Source: CAYZNE01 sp964461035
GTDB taxonomy: Archaea; Nanobdellota; Nanobdellia; Woesearchaeales; CAYZNE01
Direction: 5' to 3'
NCBI GenBank assembly: GCA_964461035.1
Contig: CAYWRI010000001.1
Location: 74,740 to 138,739 of the forward strand
DNA: 64,000 nucleotides
Positions within the stretch are counted from its first letter, which is position 1. Every line of letters starts with the position of its first letter. Made by a program: the position numbers and the translations under genes. A model generated the notes under the pieces. It was given only the letters and a program-made list of their open reading frames with translations, was not told the origin of the DNA and made no database searches. This document shows, piece after piece, positions 53,222-62,192 of this stretch.

Positions 53222-54454
53222 ATGACTAAAAAGAGTGATAAGTTTAAGGTTGTAAGTTTATTTTCTGGTTGTGGCGGATTAGATTTAGGTTTTATTAATG
53301 CAGGATTTGAAATTGTTTGGGCAAATGATTTTTTTCTTGACGCAGTAAAAACTTATAAAAAAAATATTGGAGACCATATTGTTTTAGGAGATATAACTAA
53401 AATACCAAGTTCTGAGATACCTGATGATTTTGATATATTGCTTGGAGGGTTTCCTTGTCAAGGATTTTCAATTGCAAATAAAAATAGGAGTATGGAAGAT
53501 GAGCGGAATTTCTTGTATCGAGAAATGTTAAGAATTGTGAAGGATAAGAAACCTTCTTTCTTTTTGGCAGAAAATGTAAAAGGTTTATTATCCATGCATG
53601 ATGGAAAAGTTGTTGAAATGATTGTTAAAGACTTTAAACAATTAGGTTATGAAGTGGATTATAAAATTGTAAATTCTGCAGATTATGGGGTTCCTCAACA
53701 AAGAGAAAGAATTTTAATTATGGGAAATCGAATTGGGGTTAAAAATGAATTTCCTAAACCAACACATGCAAATAATAATTTATCTCAAAAAACACTTGTA
53801 AAAAGCAAATTAAAATCTTATGTTACTGTAAAAGATGCGACTGAACATTTAGCTGATTTATGGATTAGTTATAATCCCCTAATTAAAGATGGAAGAAAGA
53901 TATATAATCATATTGCACGGACTAATATTCATGATAAATTTTGGGGCAGAAAACATAAGGTTAATCAACATGATGTTTGTGATTATTTAAGATATTGGAG
54001 AAACAAAAAAGAGATTTCAACAAAAAAAGTTGATGAACATTTTGGTTATAAACATACAGCGGGGCATTGGTTTAGAAAGGATAATAATTCGGGCAGTATT
54101 CCTAATGTTGATGATTGGTGGAAATTAAAAGAATTACTAGGTTTTGATGACAAATTTGATAAAAAAGTAACTGAATTAGAGCTTAAGGAAATTAAATTTG
54201 AACAATCTTTGAGAATTAGTAATTGGGATAGACCTTCAGATACAATCACTGCAACAGGTCCTGAAATACATCCAAATAAAAAAAGAAGAATGTCTGTAAG
54301 AGAATGTGCCATAATTCAAACATTTCCAAATAACTTTAAATTTGAAGGTAGTCTGGGAAATATGTATAAACAAATCGGAAATGCTGTTCCTGTTTTGTTA
54401 GGTGAAAAAGTTGCTAAAGCTATTAAAAAAAAATTGGTTCAAAATGGTATTTAA
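53222..54454 (+). CDS. Type II DNA (cytosine-5) methyltransferase
   Basis: All main C5-MTase motifs are present in order: VSLFSGCGGLDLGF (I), GGFPCQGFS with catalytic Cys79 (IV), ENVKGLL (VI), DYGVPQQRERI (VIII), SVRECAIIQTFP (IX) and YKQIGNAVP (X). Between VIII and IX an extra segment (HKVNQHDVCDYLRYW, TAGHWFRKDN) forms the target-recognition region, so the recognised sequence cannot be read off. The 410-residue length is normal. It overlaps the next gene, a likely restriction enzyme, by 11 nt. Confidence 0.95.
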   Translation: MTKKSDKFKVVSLFSGCGGLDLGFINAGFEIVWANDFFLDAVKTYKKNIGDHIVLGDITKIPSSEIPDDFDILLGGFPCQGFSIANKNRSMEDERNFLYREMLRIVKDKKPSFFLAENVKGLLSMHDGKVVEMIVKDFKQLGYEVDYKIVNSADYGVPQQRERILIMGNRIGVKNEFPKPTHANNNLSQKTLVKSKLKSYVTVKDATEHLADLWISYNPLIKDGRKIYNHIARTNIHDKFWGRKHKVNQHDVCDYLRYWRNKKEISTKKVDEHFGYKHTAGHWFRKDNNSGSIPNVDDWWKLKELLGFDDKFDKKVTELELKEIKFEQSLRISNWDRPSDTITATGPEIHPNKKRRMSVRECAIIQTFPNNFKFEGSLGNMYKQIGNAVPVLLGEKVAKAIKKKLVQNGI

Positions 54455-55208
54455 AAAAGAAGAAGTTGAAAAATTAGAAAATGTTTATCTTGAAGAGTTT
54501 TATCACTTTTTAAAATTTGTTGAAAGAAGAATGCTTAGAGGATTTGAGACAAAAGAGTCTATAAAAGAAGATTGGATTAAAAAATGGGATCCAAATGAAG
54601 AAGGTAAGGGGATTTCTAGTTTTGCAGTTGGAGCTGAAAGAATAGTTTATGCCTTATTTAACGCACAAGGGTTTGGACAACCAAATTCTTCTCCTGTTGG
54701 TTCAGATTTATTCTTTGAAACACATGATGCTTTTATTCACATTGATTTAAAAACAGTTCAAACTAGAAATATTGGAGATTATTCAAATGATATTTTTGTT
54801 GGAGATAATCAAAATAGTTACCTTGAAAAGATTAAATTAAGAAATGGAGAGTCGCGAGATTATAAAAATGCTGCTTTACCTTTTGAATATAAAAATAAAG
54901 GAAATCCGAAACCTTGTTTAACTTTCTTTATTACTATTTTATATGATGAATCAAATTTGAATATATTAAATATTAATATACTTTCTATGCCTAATGGGGT
55001 TTTAGCAGAAACTTATGGTTCAGATGTTTTGAAAGCGGGTAAAAATCCTGGTAAAATAAGATTTAATTTTTCCAAAACAGATTCTTTTAAGTTAATTGAA
55101 GGAAATCCCAAGAGAATTAAAGTTGTATATTTTGATTCTAAAATGGATAAAATTTTTTCTAGTAAATTGAAATTTATAAAATCGATTCATGATGCTCAAG
55201 CTAATTAA
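54444..55208 (+). CDS. Putative Type II restriction endonuclease
   Basis: ATG 54444 lies within the last codons of the methyltransferase gene, the usual coupling in R-M pairs; an upstream ATG at 54402 would overlap more. In 254 residues, GSDLFFETHDAFIHIDLKT gives Asp88 and the Asp101-x-Lys103 pair of a PD-(D/E)xK core, with Glu66 ahead. Helical flanks and a basic C-terminus suit a DNA enzyme. Its cognate site should equal that of the methyltransferase. Subfamily not recognised. Confidence 0.8.
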   Translation: MVFKKEEVEKLENVYLEEFYHFLKFVERRMLRGFETKESIKEDWIKKWDPNEEGKGISSFAVGAERIVYALFNAQGFGQPNSSPVGSDLFFETHDAFIHIDLKTVQTRNIGDYSNDIFVGDNQNSYLEKIKLRNGESRDYKNAALPFEYKNKGNPKPCLTFFITILYDESNLNILNINILSMPNGVLAETYGSDVLKAGKNPGKIRFNFSKTDSFKLIEGNPKRIKVVYFDSKMDKIFSSKLKFIKSIHDAQAN

Positions 55209-55272
55209 TTTCTTTGTCACAGAAATTAATAATACATATTATGTATTTAAATTAAATCAATTTAAAGAACAT

Positions 55273-56793
55273 CTATTCAGTTAATGCTAATGCAAATTTT
55301 ATTTTTAATGTTTCAGGAGATTCAACCCATTCAAAATGATCCCAATCAAAAATCATTTCTTTTTGCTTTGTGTCTAAACAATAAAAGTGATATAGTTGAT
55401 AATTATCAAGAGAATTATTACAGTAATTTGGAACTAAAGAGTTATTTGCAATTTTCGTGCCCTCTGCGAAAAAGAAAGTTTCATTACCTGAAATCTTATC
55501 CCATTTTCTATAAAAAAACAACATTTTTTTAGTTGTGCCATCAATATATGAATAGACATTATCTATATTACTAAGAACATTTTTATAAGGAATTAATGTT
55601 ATGTCAAATAAATTATAACTTGGAAGAGAACCATGAACTCGAATATGTGAAGAAAAAACATCAGTTAATATGTTGCTATTGACTTCAAAACCTTGTTTTA
55701 TGTAGCCGGAATCAGTTCTATCATTATCAATAAAAAATGTATTATTAATTAATTCAAAATTTAATATAACTTCATTATTCATACCCATTGGTGCAGAATA
55801 CGAAGATATTATTTCATATAAACAATTTTCTTGACCAAAGTTCAATGCATTTATAATATTGCTACTAATTGAATTTACAACATTTATTGCAGGTTCTTCA
55901 CAATAATTTAATAATTCTACATTATTAGTAGATTCAAAATTTGAAATTTCACTATTAAGACAAGCTATTTGTGAGGTTTTACCTTTATATGGACTTTTAG
56001 AACAATCATTAACAACTTCTTCGACAAAATTATCAAGTTCATTATACACATTTATTAGGGGTGGTAATTTTAAACTAAATGCTGGTGTAAATTTCAAAGA
56101 ACCATGACTCACAGAATTTTGTTGTTCCATTTGGTCAAACGCATTCCATAATTGCATTACCCTTTCAACATAAAATGCGTGGTCAGAATCAGGTGAGCAA
56201 CCTAAACCATTATATTTTCTCGCAGCCAATTCCCATTCAGTATATGTTGGTTGGGGATATCTGTATATGTCACATTTTGCTTTACTTGGATTATTACTTA
56301 CGTGAGATAAATACTTTACAGGAGTTGTTCCATACCTTTGTTTAAGTAAATAAGTTCCGCAACAGATTGACTTTTCAGGAGTTTGATATTCTGATTTTAC
56401 AGTTTGTCTTTTTTTAGCTAAATCCCACGTCGGTTGCACATCAAGAGTCATACATTCGTTTAGACAAGATTGATGATTTAAATTATTTCCTGATGGGTCA
56501 TAAAACGGAACAATCTGCATAAGTCCTATTGCACCCGCATCATTATAATTGCTTGAAAGACTATTTAACACTCCATTAGATTCAACACCCATGATTGCTT
56601 TTATTAAATTAACCGGAACACCAAATTTAGAAGAGTATTTATAGATTTCATCATTGTAATTATTTACGTGTGCATAAATATTTTTTATGTGTAATTCTGT
56701 AAATTTATTAAGTTTTGGTTGTATTGCTCTTACTGTAAAAACTTGTGTTAGCATTAATAAAATAATAATCATTACAAATAATTCTTTTTTCAT
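55273..56793 (-). CDS. Secreted lytic transglycosylase-like protein
   Basis: ATG 56793 is preferred because GGTGA lies just before it; ATG 56805 adds four residues. A signal peptide (about 1-23) leads to an SLT/lysozyme-like domain: FGVPVNLIKAIMGVESNG with the catalytic Glu (about 71) and DAGAIGLMQIVPFYDPSG (about 85-100). Several Cys pairs follow, e.g. NHQSCLNECMTLD and KSICCGTYLL. The C-terminal 300 residues have no known domain. SLT enzymes cleave peptidoglycan glycan strands, which archaea do not make, so the target may be a bacterial wall or another polymer. Confidence 0.75.
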   Translation of the reverse strand: MKKELFVMIIILLMLTQVFTVRAIQPKLNKFTELHIKNIYAHVNNYNDEIYKYSSKFGVPVNLIKAIMGVESNGVLNSLSSNYNDAGAIGLMQIVPFYDPSGNNLNHQSCLNECMTLDVQPTWDLAKKRQTVKSEYQTPEKSICCGTYLLKQRYGTTPVKYLSHVSNNPSKAKCDIYRYPQPTYTEWELAARKYNGLGCSPDSDHAFYVERVMQLWNAFDQMEQQNSVSHGSLKFTPAFSLKLPPLINVYNELDNFVEEVVNDCSKSPYKGKTSQIACLNSEISNFESTNNVELLNYCEEPAINVVNSISSNIINALNFGQENCLYEIISSYSAPMGMNNEVILNFELINNTFFIDNDRTDSGYIKQGFEVNSNILTDVFSSHIRVHGSLPSYNLFDITLIPYKNVLSNIDNVYSYIDGTTKKMLFFYRKWDKISGNETFFFAEGTKIANNSLVPNYCNNSLDNYQLYHFYCLDTKQKEMIFDWDHFEWVESPETLKIKFALALTE

Positions 56794-56812
56794 TTTATTC
56801 ACCATTATTATA

Positions 56813-58111
56813 TTAAATCTTAGGATAATCAGGTCTTATTATTATTCTTGCACCATCATTATATTCAGGATTTAATACATCAATTAATCTATAATTTATA
56901 CCCTTTGCCGTATCACTTTCAAAATTAGCCACCACATATTCATTATTTTCTACACCCAAATATATAAACATGTGTGTCACTATTGGAAACTTATTTATTA
57001 TTATATTACTTTCATTAAATGAACAATAATCAGGATAGCTTTTTTCTAAGTTAATACTTCCTTGTTTACAAAAACCTATTTCGGGAGTAGGTCTATATAA
57101 ATTTCCAATCATATTACAACGATTTATTATACTATTTCCTTCTAAAAGATCATAGCGATTTTGTCCAGTCCATTTACACCAATCGATTTTTGAAGATGTA
57201 AATACTAAATCTCCTTTTTCTAATATTCCCGTATATATTAATGAAACTAATCTACAATAATCAATACCTTCTCCTGCATAAACAACTTGTTCTGCAGGTT
57301 CAGAAACATATTTTGCAGCAATAACCCACGGATAATTAGGAAAATATAAATCTTGAATTATTTGCTGTTTATTTTTATTTTGTAGATAAATAATTTCTAA
57401 TAATTCTTGAATAAATTTAGAACTATCTCCATTTACTAAATTTGGAATTGCACTTGATTCTAATACTTTTATTTGATTTGCTAATTCTTTTGCGCCTTTT
57501 CCCATAGGAATATTATCCTTGTTTATAATATAATTTGGTCGAATTAAAAAGTTTAGAAAATTATCATCAGACATAAGGGGTATTTCTATTCCATTTCCTT
57601 TATATTTAATCCCATATATGTTTCCGTCCTTTATGAAAATATCATAGTCTGCCATTATTATATTATTTAAAATGAAATAACTTTTACTTTTAATGTTTCT
57701 CATATTCTTTTCAAATTCTTTAATGTATTGAGTTTCATACGTTTCTGATAATTTACAAAGTTCTCCTGTTTTTTTAGATAAAAGAGGATAAATATGTGAT
57801 TCACAGCCAGTTATATTTTTAATATTAGTTTGTGCATTTTTATCTGTAAATCTTCCCAAATTATCTGCGAGCTTTTGTTGAATTGTGTTTTTCAAAGCAA
57901 TATCTGCAGAGTCTTGTAAATATAAACTAAATTTATCTTTTTCATTAATGATTTGAATCATTTGTTTTTGTCTTGCTCCAAAAGAGCCTATCGATTTATC
58001 GATTTTATTATTTGCAATCATAAGCAATATGATTGCAATAAGTATAAATATTGCTACAAAGACAATGAAAACCTTTCCCTGTTTTGATTTCATCATTTTA
58101 TTTTTTTTCAT
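56813..58111 (-). CDS. Membrane-anchored protein with NlpC/P60-like C-terminus
   Basis: One helix (VFIVFVAIFILIAIILLMIA) follows a basic start. Residues 40-270 form a mostly helical outside region. The C-terminal 160 residues have GIDYCRLVSLIYTGILEKGD (Cys about 285), LVFTSSK and VTHMFIYLGVENNEYVVANF (His about 380), the Cys...GDLVF...HxxIYLG arrangement of NlpC/P60-type peptidases or amidases. The 432-residue protein starts 4 nt inside the preceding gene. Activity is unproven; domain order supports it. Confidence 0.6.
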   Translation of the reverse strand: MKKNKMMKSKQGKVFIVFVAIFILIAIILLMIANNKIDKSIGSFGARQKQMIQIINEKDKFSLYLQDSADIALKNTIQQKLADNLGRFTDKNAQTNIKNITGCESHIYPLLSKKTGELCKLSETYETQYIKEFEKNMRNIKSKSYFILNNIIMADYDIFIKDGNIYGIKYKGNGIEIPLMSDDNFLNFLIRPNYIINKDNIPMGKGAKELANQIKVLESSAIPNLVNGDSSKFIQELLEIIYLQNKNKQQIIQDLYFPNYPWVIAAKYVSEPAEQVVYAGEGIDYCRLVSLIYTGILEKGDLVFTSSKIDWCKWTGQNRYDLLEGNSIINRCNMIGNLYRPTPEIGFCKQGSINLEKSYPDYCSFNESNIIINKFPIVTHMFIYLGVENNEYVVANFESDTAKGINYRLIDVLNPEYNDGARIIIRPDYPKI

Positions 58112-58740
58112 TTTATTCCTTTTATTTTGATAACTCCTTTACCATAATACTCCAAGTTTATTTTAATTTCAGAATAGGGACTCGGAATGAGAAATTCATA
58201 ATTATCACAATATGACATTTTAAAAAGAGGCACAATATTAAGAGCCGACTGAGCTGAGTCACAATTTATTGAATCAGAACTTTTAGCTTCTTTTAGAATT
58301 GTACTTGATTCAATTATTATTTTATTAACAACAACATCATTTTTCAAAATGTCCTTTGTTTCTTCCATTTTTGTTTGAAATGCATCATCTAAAAAAGTCA
58401 TGCAATCTGCATCAATATTTGCAATTCCAATTGTATTAGCAAAATGTTCATAAATTTGAGATAATTCGACTAAAGACATTGTTTTCATTGTAAAACTTTT
58501 AGAATAATTGGTCATATCATTACAAAACCAAACACGAATATCTTTTACTTCTATAAAATTAATTATTGAATGTGGCAAATTAGTTAATTTAATATTTTTT
58601 TCAATTTCAGTTTCATTATTCTTAACAGTGAATGTGATAATTAAAAATATTGCAATCAGTGCAGTTACATAGAATACAATTGCCCATATATCTACTAATG
58701 AAAAAAATTGCGCTTTATTATTTTTTATTTTTACCATCAT
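58108..58740 (-). CDS. Membrane-anchored surface operon protein, 210 aa
   Basis: ATG 58740 gives a pilin-like start MMVKIKNNKAQFFSLVDIWA followed by a 20-residue hydrophobic helix; codons upstream are unlikely. The rest is outside, beta/alpha mixed and unrecognised. It overlaps its downstream neighbour by 4 nt, so translation is coupled. Confidence 0.68.
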   Translation of the reverse strand: MMVKIKNNKAQFFSLVDIWAIVFYVTALIAIFLIITFTVKNNETEIEKNIKLTNLPHSIINFIEVKDIRVWFCNDMTNYSKSFTMKTMSLVELSQIYEHFANTIGIANIDADCMTFLDDAFQTKMEETKDILKNDVVVNKIIIESSTILKEAKSSDSINCDSAQSALNIVPLFKMSYCDNYEFLIPSPYSEIKINLEYYGKGVIKIKGIK

Positions 58741-58859
58741 TTTTTCTTCTTTTTGTATTAAAATTATCCTGAATTTATTGGTGTCATCATAATAAACTTT
58801 TTGGCATATTGTGAAATTTTGTTGCAAGACAATTTTTATTATTTTGAACATACTTAAAT

Positions 58860-59687
58860 TTATGAATTTGGCATTAATACACTTAACTTAATTTCGCAAG
58901 GAACTAGTTTATTAAATAATTTACATGATGATTTATACTTTTTTATAATTTCTGATATTGCACCTTTTCCTTCAGATTTCCGTTTCGGATACATCATGAT
59001 ATATTCTTCTAAATTATTTATAAAATTCATTTCTATAGTATTCTTATTTGAACTTTGGAAAATTAGTATTGGAACATTAGAGTTTTTAAATCCTGCAAGA
59101 GAAAAATTTGAAGATGATGAGTTATAATCTGAAGTGATATTTTTATTAGAATTTATTAAATAATTTATAGGCACAACAAATTCTTTACCAAGATCTGGAA
59201 ACATAACCGTATTTGCAGGATTATTTTGAAGTGTTACAGTCAAATTAAATACTAATAAATTATTTCTCGTAGGATTATAAAATTCATCAAATAAATACTC
59301 TTTAAGGGCTGAGTCATCTTCAAGATATTCTTTGTTTTCAGGATTTTGAATAAAATAAATTATTTGTTGTTGTGTTTTACTATTTAATTCATCAAGAAAT
59401 ATTTTATATTTCAAAGAAACTAACTTATCTAAATCAATTATGTTTGTGTGAACAATATTTACATTGCTTGTAGGTATGAACTCCTTACAATGTATTGCTT
59501 CAGAATATAAAATTCTCGCAGTTAAAAGTTCTGCTTTTGGAGAATTGATATTTGGGAATGGATTTAATAACATGCTTGCAAAAAGAACAAAAACAAAAAT
59601 GGCTAATGCGAGAAAAATTAATCTATATAATAACATTCCTGCATCTTCTATTCCAAACCCTTTTTTATCTTTTTTACTCAATACCAT
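58860..59687 (-). CDS. Membrane-anchored surface operon protein, 275 aa
   Basis: After a basic start, KKGFGIEDAGMLLYRLIFLA opens a single membrane helix, similar in layout to the neighbouring proteins. The mature outside region (about 230 residues) has two Cys near the end (SSCKLFNKLVPCEIKL) and at NxxH-like sites, but no named domain. It overlaps the 59674 gene by 14 nt and is separated from 58740 by about 120 nt. Confidence 0.68.
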   Translation of the reverse strand: MVLSKKDKKGFGIEDAGMLLYRLIFLALAIFVFVLFASMLLNPFPNINSPKAELLTARILYSEAIHCKEFIPTSNVNIVHTNIIDLDKLVSLKYKIFLDELNSKTQQQIIYFIQNPENKEYLEDDSALKEYLFDEFYNPTRNNLLVFNLTVTLQNNPANTVMFPDLGKEFVVPINYLINSNKNITSDYNSSSSNFSLAGFKNSNVPILIFQSSNKNTIEMNFINNLEEYIMMYPKRKSEGKGAISEIIKKYKSSCKLFNKLVPCEIKLSVLMPNS

Positions 59688-60708
59688 TTTCTAGTTTTAA
59701 TCTATCTAAATCTTCTTTACTCAAATCTTTACTAATTGTTAATATTGAATTATGAATTATTTCAACAAATGCATTTGCTTCTGTTGTTGTAGTCTGCGAA
59801 TTTAATCCACCGAACATATTCAGTTCATTCGTTTGAATATTTAATTCAATTGTACAACTATTTGAACTTGCAGTTAACAAATTATATGAACCTTCCATAT
59901 TAATTAAATACTCTGGACCATAAGCTTGTACTAACTTATTTCTTAAAATACATGCCAAAGTTTCACTAAGTCTTGAAAGACCTTTATTAGAATAATAAAT
60001 AATCATCTTTTTTTTATTTAAAATATTATTAGAAATACCAATTTTTACATTTACATAAGGATACGTATCAATATTTTCAATATTTTTAGAGTAAAGGATA
60101 TTTACTAATTCGGGAGTTGAAGATAATTTACCATTGTATGTATCTTCAACTTTTTGTTTAAGCAAATTTATTAATTTATTTACGATATCTTTTTGCTCAT
60201 TAGAATTTGCTTCATTAAATTCAATAGAAGTTTCAACATAATTTTGTTCATTAATACTATATTTATCACAGGATCTATCTATGAGTTTTAAATCAGTATT
60301 TTTATTTTCGTTGGATATTGTAAATTCTCTTAAAGGTGCAAAAATTGATATGGCTTTATTTCTTTTTGTCATGAATTGTGTCATTGTTTTTGTGGCAGGA
60401 TGAACTGGAGAAAAAATTGAAACTCTCCCATTATTTATATCCATTACAAGTTTGACTTCACCACCTAAAAACTTATCATGCTTTGCATCATACATTACAG
60501 AAATATCCTCATTTAATCCTTCCATAATATTAAGTGTTAAGGCAATATCTTCAGCATAATATCTTCTCCAAATATAAACACCGTCATCTACTACTTTTAC
60601 GAAAGATAAAATAGAAATCATAAGCACTGCTGCAAATAATAAATCAAACATAAATGCTTGTGTCATAGCAATTATTCCTCGTTTATTAATTTTAATTAAT
60701 TTCTTCAT
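59674..60708 (-). CDS. Membrane-anchored surface operon protein, 344 aa
   Basis: The start MKKLIKINKRGIIAMTQAFM then FDLLFAAVLMISILSFVKVV is a basic region and single helix. The outside portion is long, soluble and unrecognised. It shares its topology with the other anchored members of the operon, and its stop overlaps the start of the 58860 gene. Confidence 0.68.
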   Translation of the reverse strand: MKKLIKINKRGIIAMTQAFMFDLLFAAVLMISILSFVKVVDDGVYIWRRYYAEDIALTLNIMEGLNEDISVMYDAKHDKFLGGEVKLVMDINNGRVSIFSPVHPATKTMTQFMTKRNKAISIFAPLREFTISNENKNTDLKLIDRSCDKYSINEQNYVETSIEFNEANSNEQKDIVNKLINLLKQKVEDTYNGKLSSTPELVNILYSKNIENIDTYPYVNVKIGISNNILNKKKMIIYYSNKGLSRLSETLACILRNKLVQAYGPEYLINMEGSYNLLTASSNSCTIELNIQTNELNMFGGLNSQTTTTEANAFVEIIHNSILTISKDLSKEDLDRLKLENGIE

Positions 60709-60804
60709 TTTATTATGTGTTTTAATTTTTCAGGATTATAAAAAGCTCTTTTAATGGTTCTTTTACTAAAGATGGTGTTTTTGTGTATTAATTATTTATT
60801 ATAT

Positions 60805-62031
60805 TTATTCAAAACATTTATTTGTACGACCGTTCCAGTTACAATCTATTTGATGATTAGGATCAAATTTAAAATCACAAATGTTTAGCCCACAAGACTC
60901 ATAACCTAACTCTGTTCCAACATCTTCACAATTATTAACATTATCACAAATATTTAAAGGTAAATTTTGAAAATTAATTCCTTTAAGTGGATCGTTATAC
61001 GATTCATCAACACAAAAGCCATTAAATACTATGGTTTCATCGCAAACACAAATAATATTATTTACAAGCCCTGAATCACACTTAACAATATTATGCTTAC
61101 TTAGATCATCAGATTGTCTAACAAATTTACCTTGTTCGTTTTGATATAATAAACAAGCGTTATCATTAATTACTTCTGAACATAATCTATTTTCGCAAAA
61201 TTTATCATAACTTGGAAATCCTTTGACATACTTAATTCTATCCAGTGCTGCAACCGTATTGTAAGGGGATATTATTAAAGCTGTTTCTTTGCTATTATTG
61301 ACTGATTCAATAAAGAATTTTAATTCATAACTATCTCTATCTAAACCATTAATTAGTTTTATAATAAAATTATAGTAATACTCATCTCTTGGTGAAGTAA
61401 TACCTAAACCGTTAGTATATTTTTTGTCAGTAAACCAAGCTGTTGGTAAAATTTTATCATATTCATTTCCTAAAAAAGATAAATAACTATCATCATCTTC
61501 TACAAAATCAAATTCTTTAGGTTTATAACTTTGACCGGGCATATAATAATTTAATTCTCTATTTGTATCATATTGAAAAAATAAAGTTGATGCCAATATA
61601 TAATCATAATCAAAATTTCTGCAAGAAACGACATTTTTATTTTTATTAAGAGTATCCGGTTTATTATCATATAAACAAATACAAGAACTATATTTATTGC
61701 ATTTATCAGGTTTTGTCCAACTAACACTCGAATGATAAATATCCTTTGGAAATAATTGTTCATCATTAAATGCAATTAAATAATATCCTTTAGGAATACT
61801 CATTCTTGCAAAAGAAGAAGAATAAACTTCATTTCTATTTAAGAACTCTGCTCTGCCCATAAATAAATTAAAATTATTTTTTGCATTTTTTTCTAGGGGG
61901 TTTTTAGTTATTGCTTCGCAACCTTTAACAGTCATAAAAACAATTAATACAAGAAACATTGCAGTTAAAACTAATAAAACAAGCGATCTAGTAGTAAGAA
62001 ATTGTGCTTTTTTAGTTTTAATTGGATCCAT
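60805..62031 (-). CDS. Membrane-anchored Cys-rich surface operon protein, 408 aa
   Basis: MDPIKTKKAQFLTTRSLVLL then VLTAMFLVLIVFMTV gives a class III-like start and single helix; this is the first gene of the operon. The outside part has many Cys, clustered at KCNKYSSCICLYDN and in the last 120 residues (CDSGLVNNIICVCDE, CDNVNNCEDVGTELGYESCG), so disulphide-stabilised. The domain is unknown. Confidence 0.7.
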   Translation of the reverse strand: MDPIKTKKAQFLTTRSLVLLVLTAMFLVLIVFMTVKGCEAITKNPLEKNAKNNFNLFMGRAEFLNRNEVYSSSFARMSIPKGYYLIAFNDEQLFPKDIYHSSVSWTKPDKCNKYSSCICLYDNKPDTLNKNKNVVSCRNFDYDYILASTLFFQYDTNRELNYYMPGQSYKPKEFDFVEDDDSYLSFLGNEYDKILPTAWFTDKKYTNGLGITSPRDEYYYNFIIKLINGLDRDSYELKFFIESVNNSKETALIISPYNTVAALDRIKYVKGFPSYDKFCENRLCSEVINDNACLLYQNEQGKFVRQSDDLSKHNIVKCDSGLVNNIICVCDETIVFNGFCVDESYNDPLKGINFQNLPLNICDNVNNCEDVGTELGYESCGLNICDFKFDPNHQIDCNWNGRTNKCFE

Positions 62032-62192
62032 TTTTAGTTCTCACGCTTTTTTTCTCTCAATTTAGCATTATATAATATAAGTATCATTCTTATATTCTTA
62101 GTTTATAAATATTTTTAATATATTAATTTAGAACTATTTTTAGTGTACTTATTTTTTGATATAATTGAAAAATAAAGATAACAAATAAAAAA

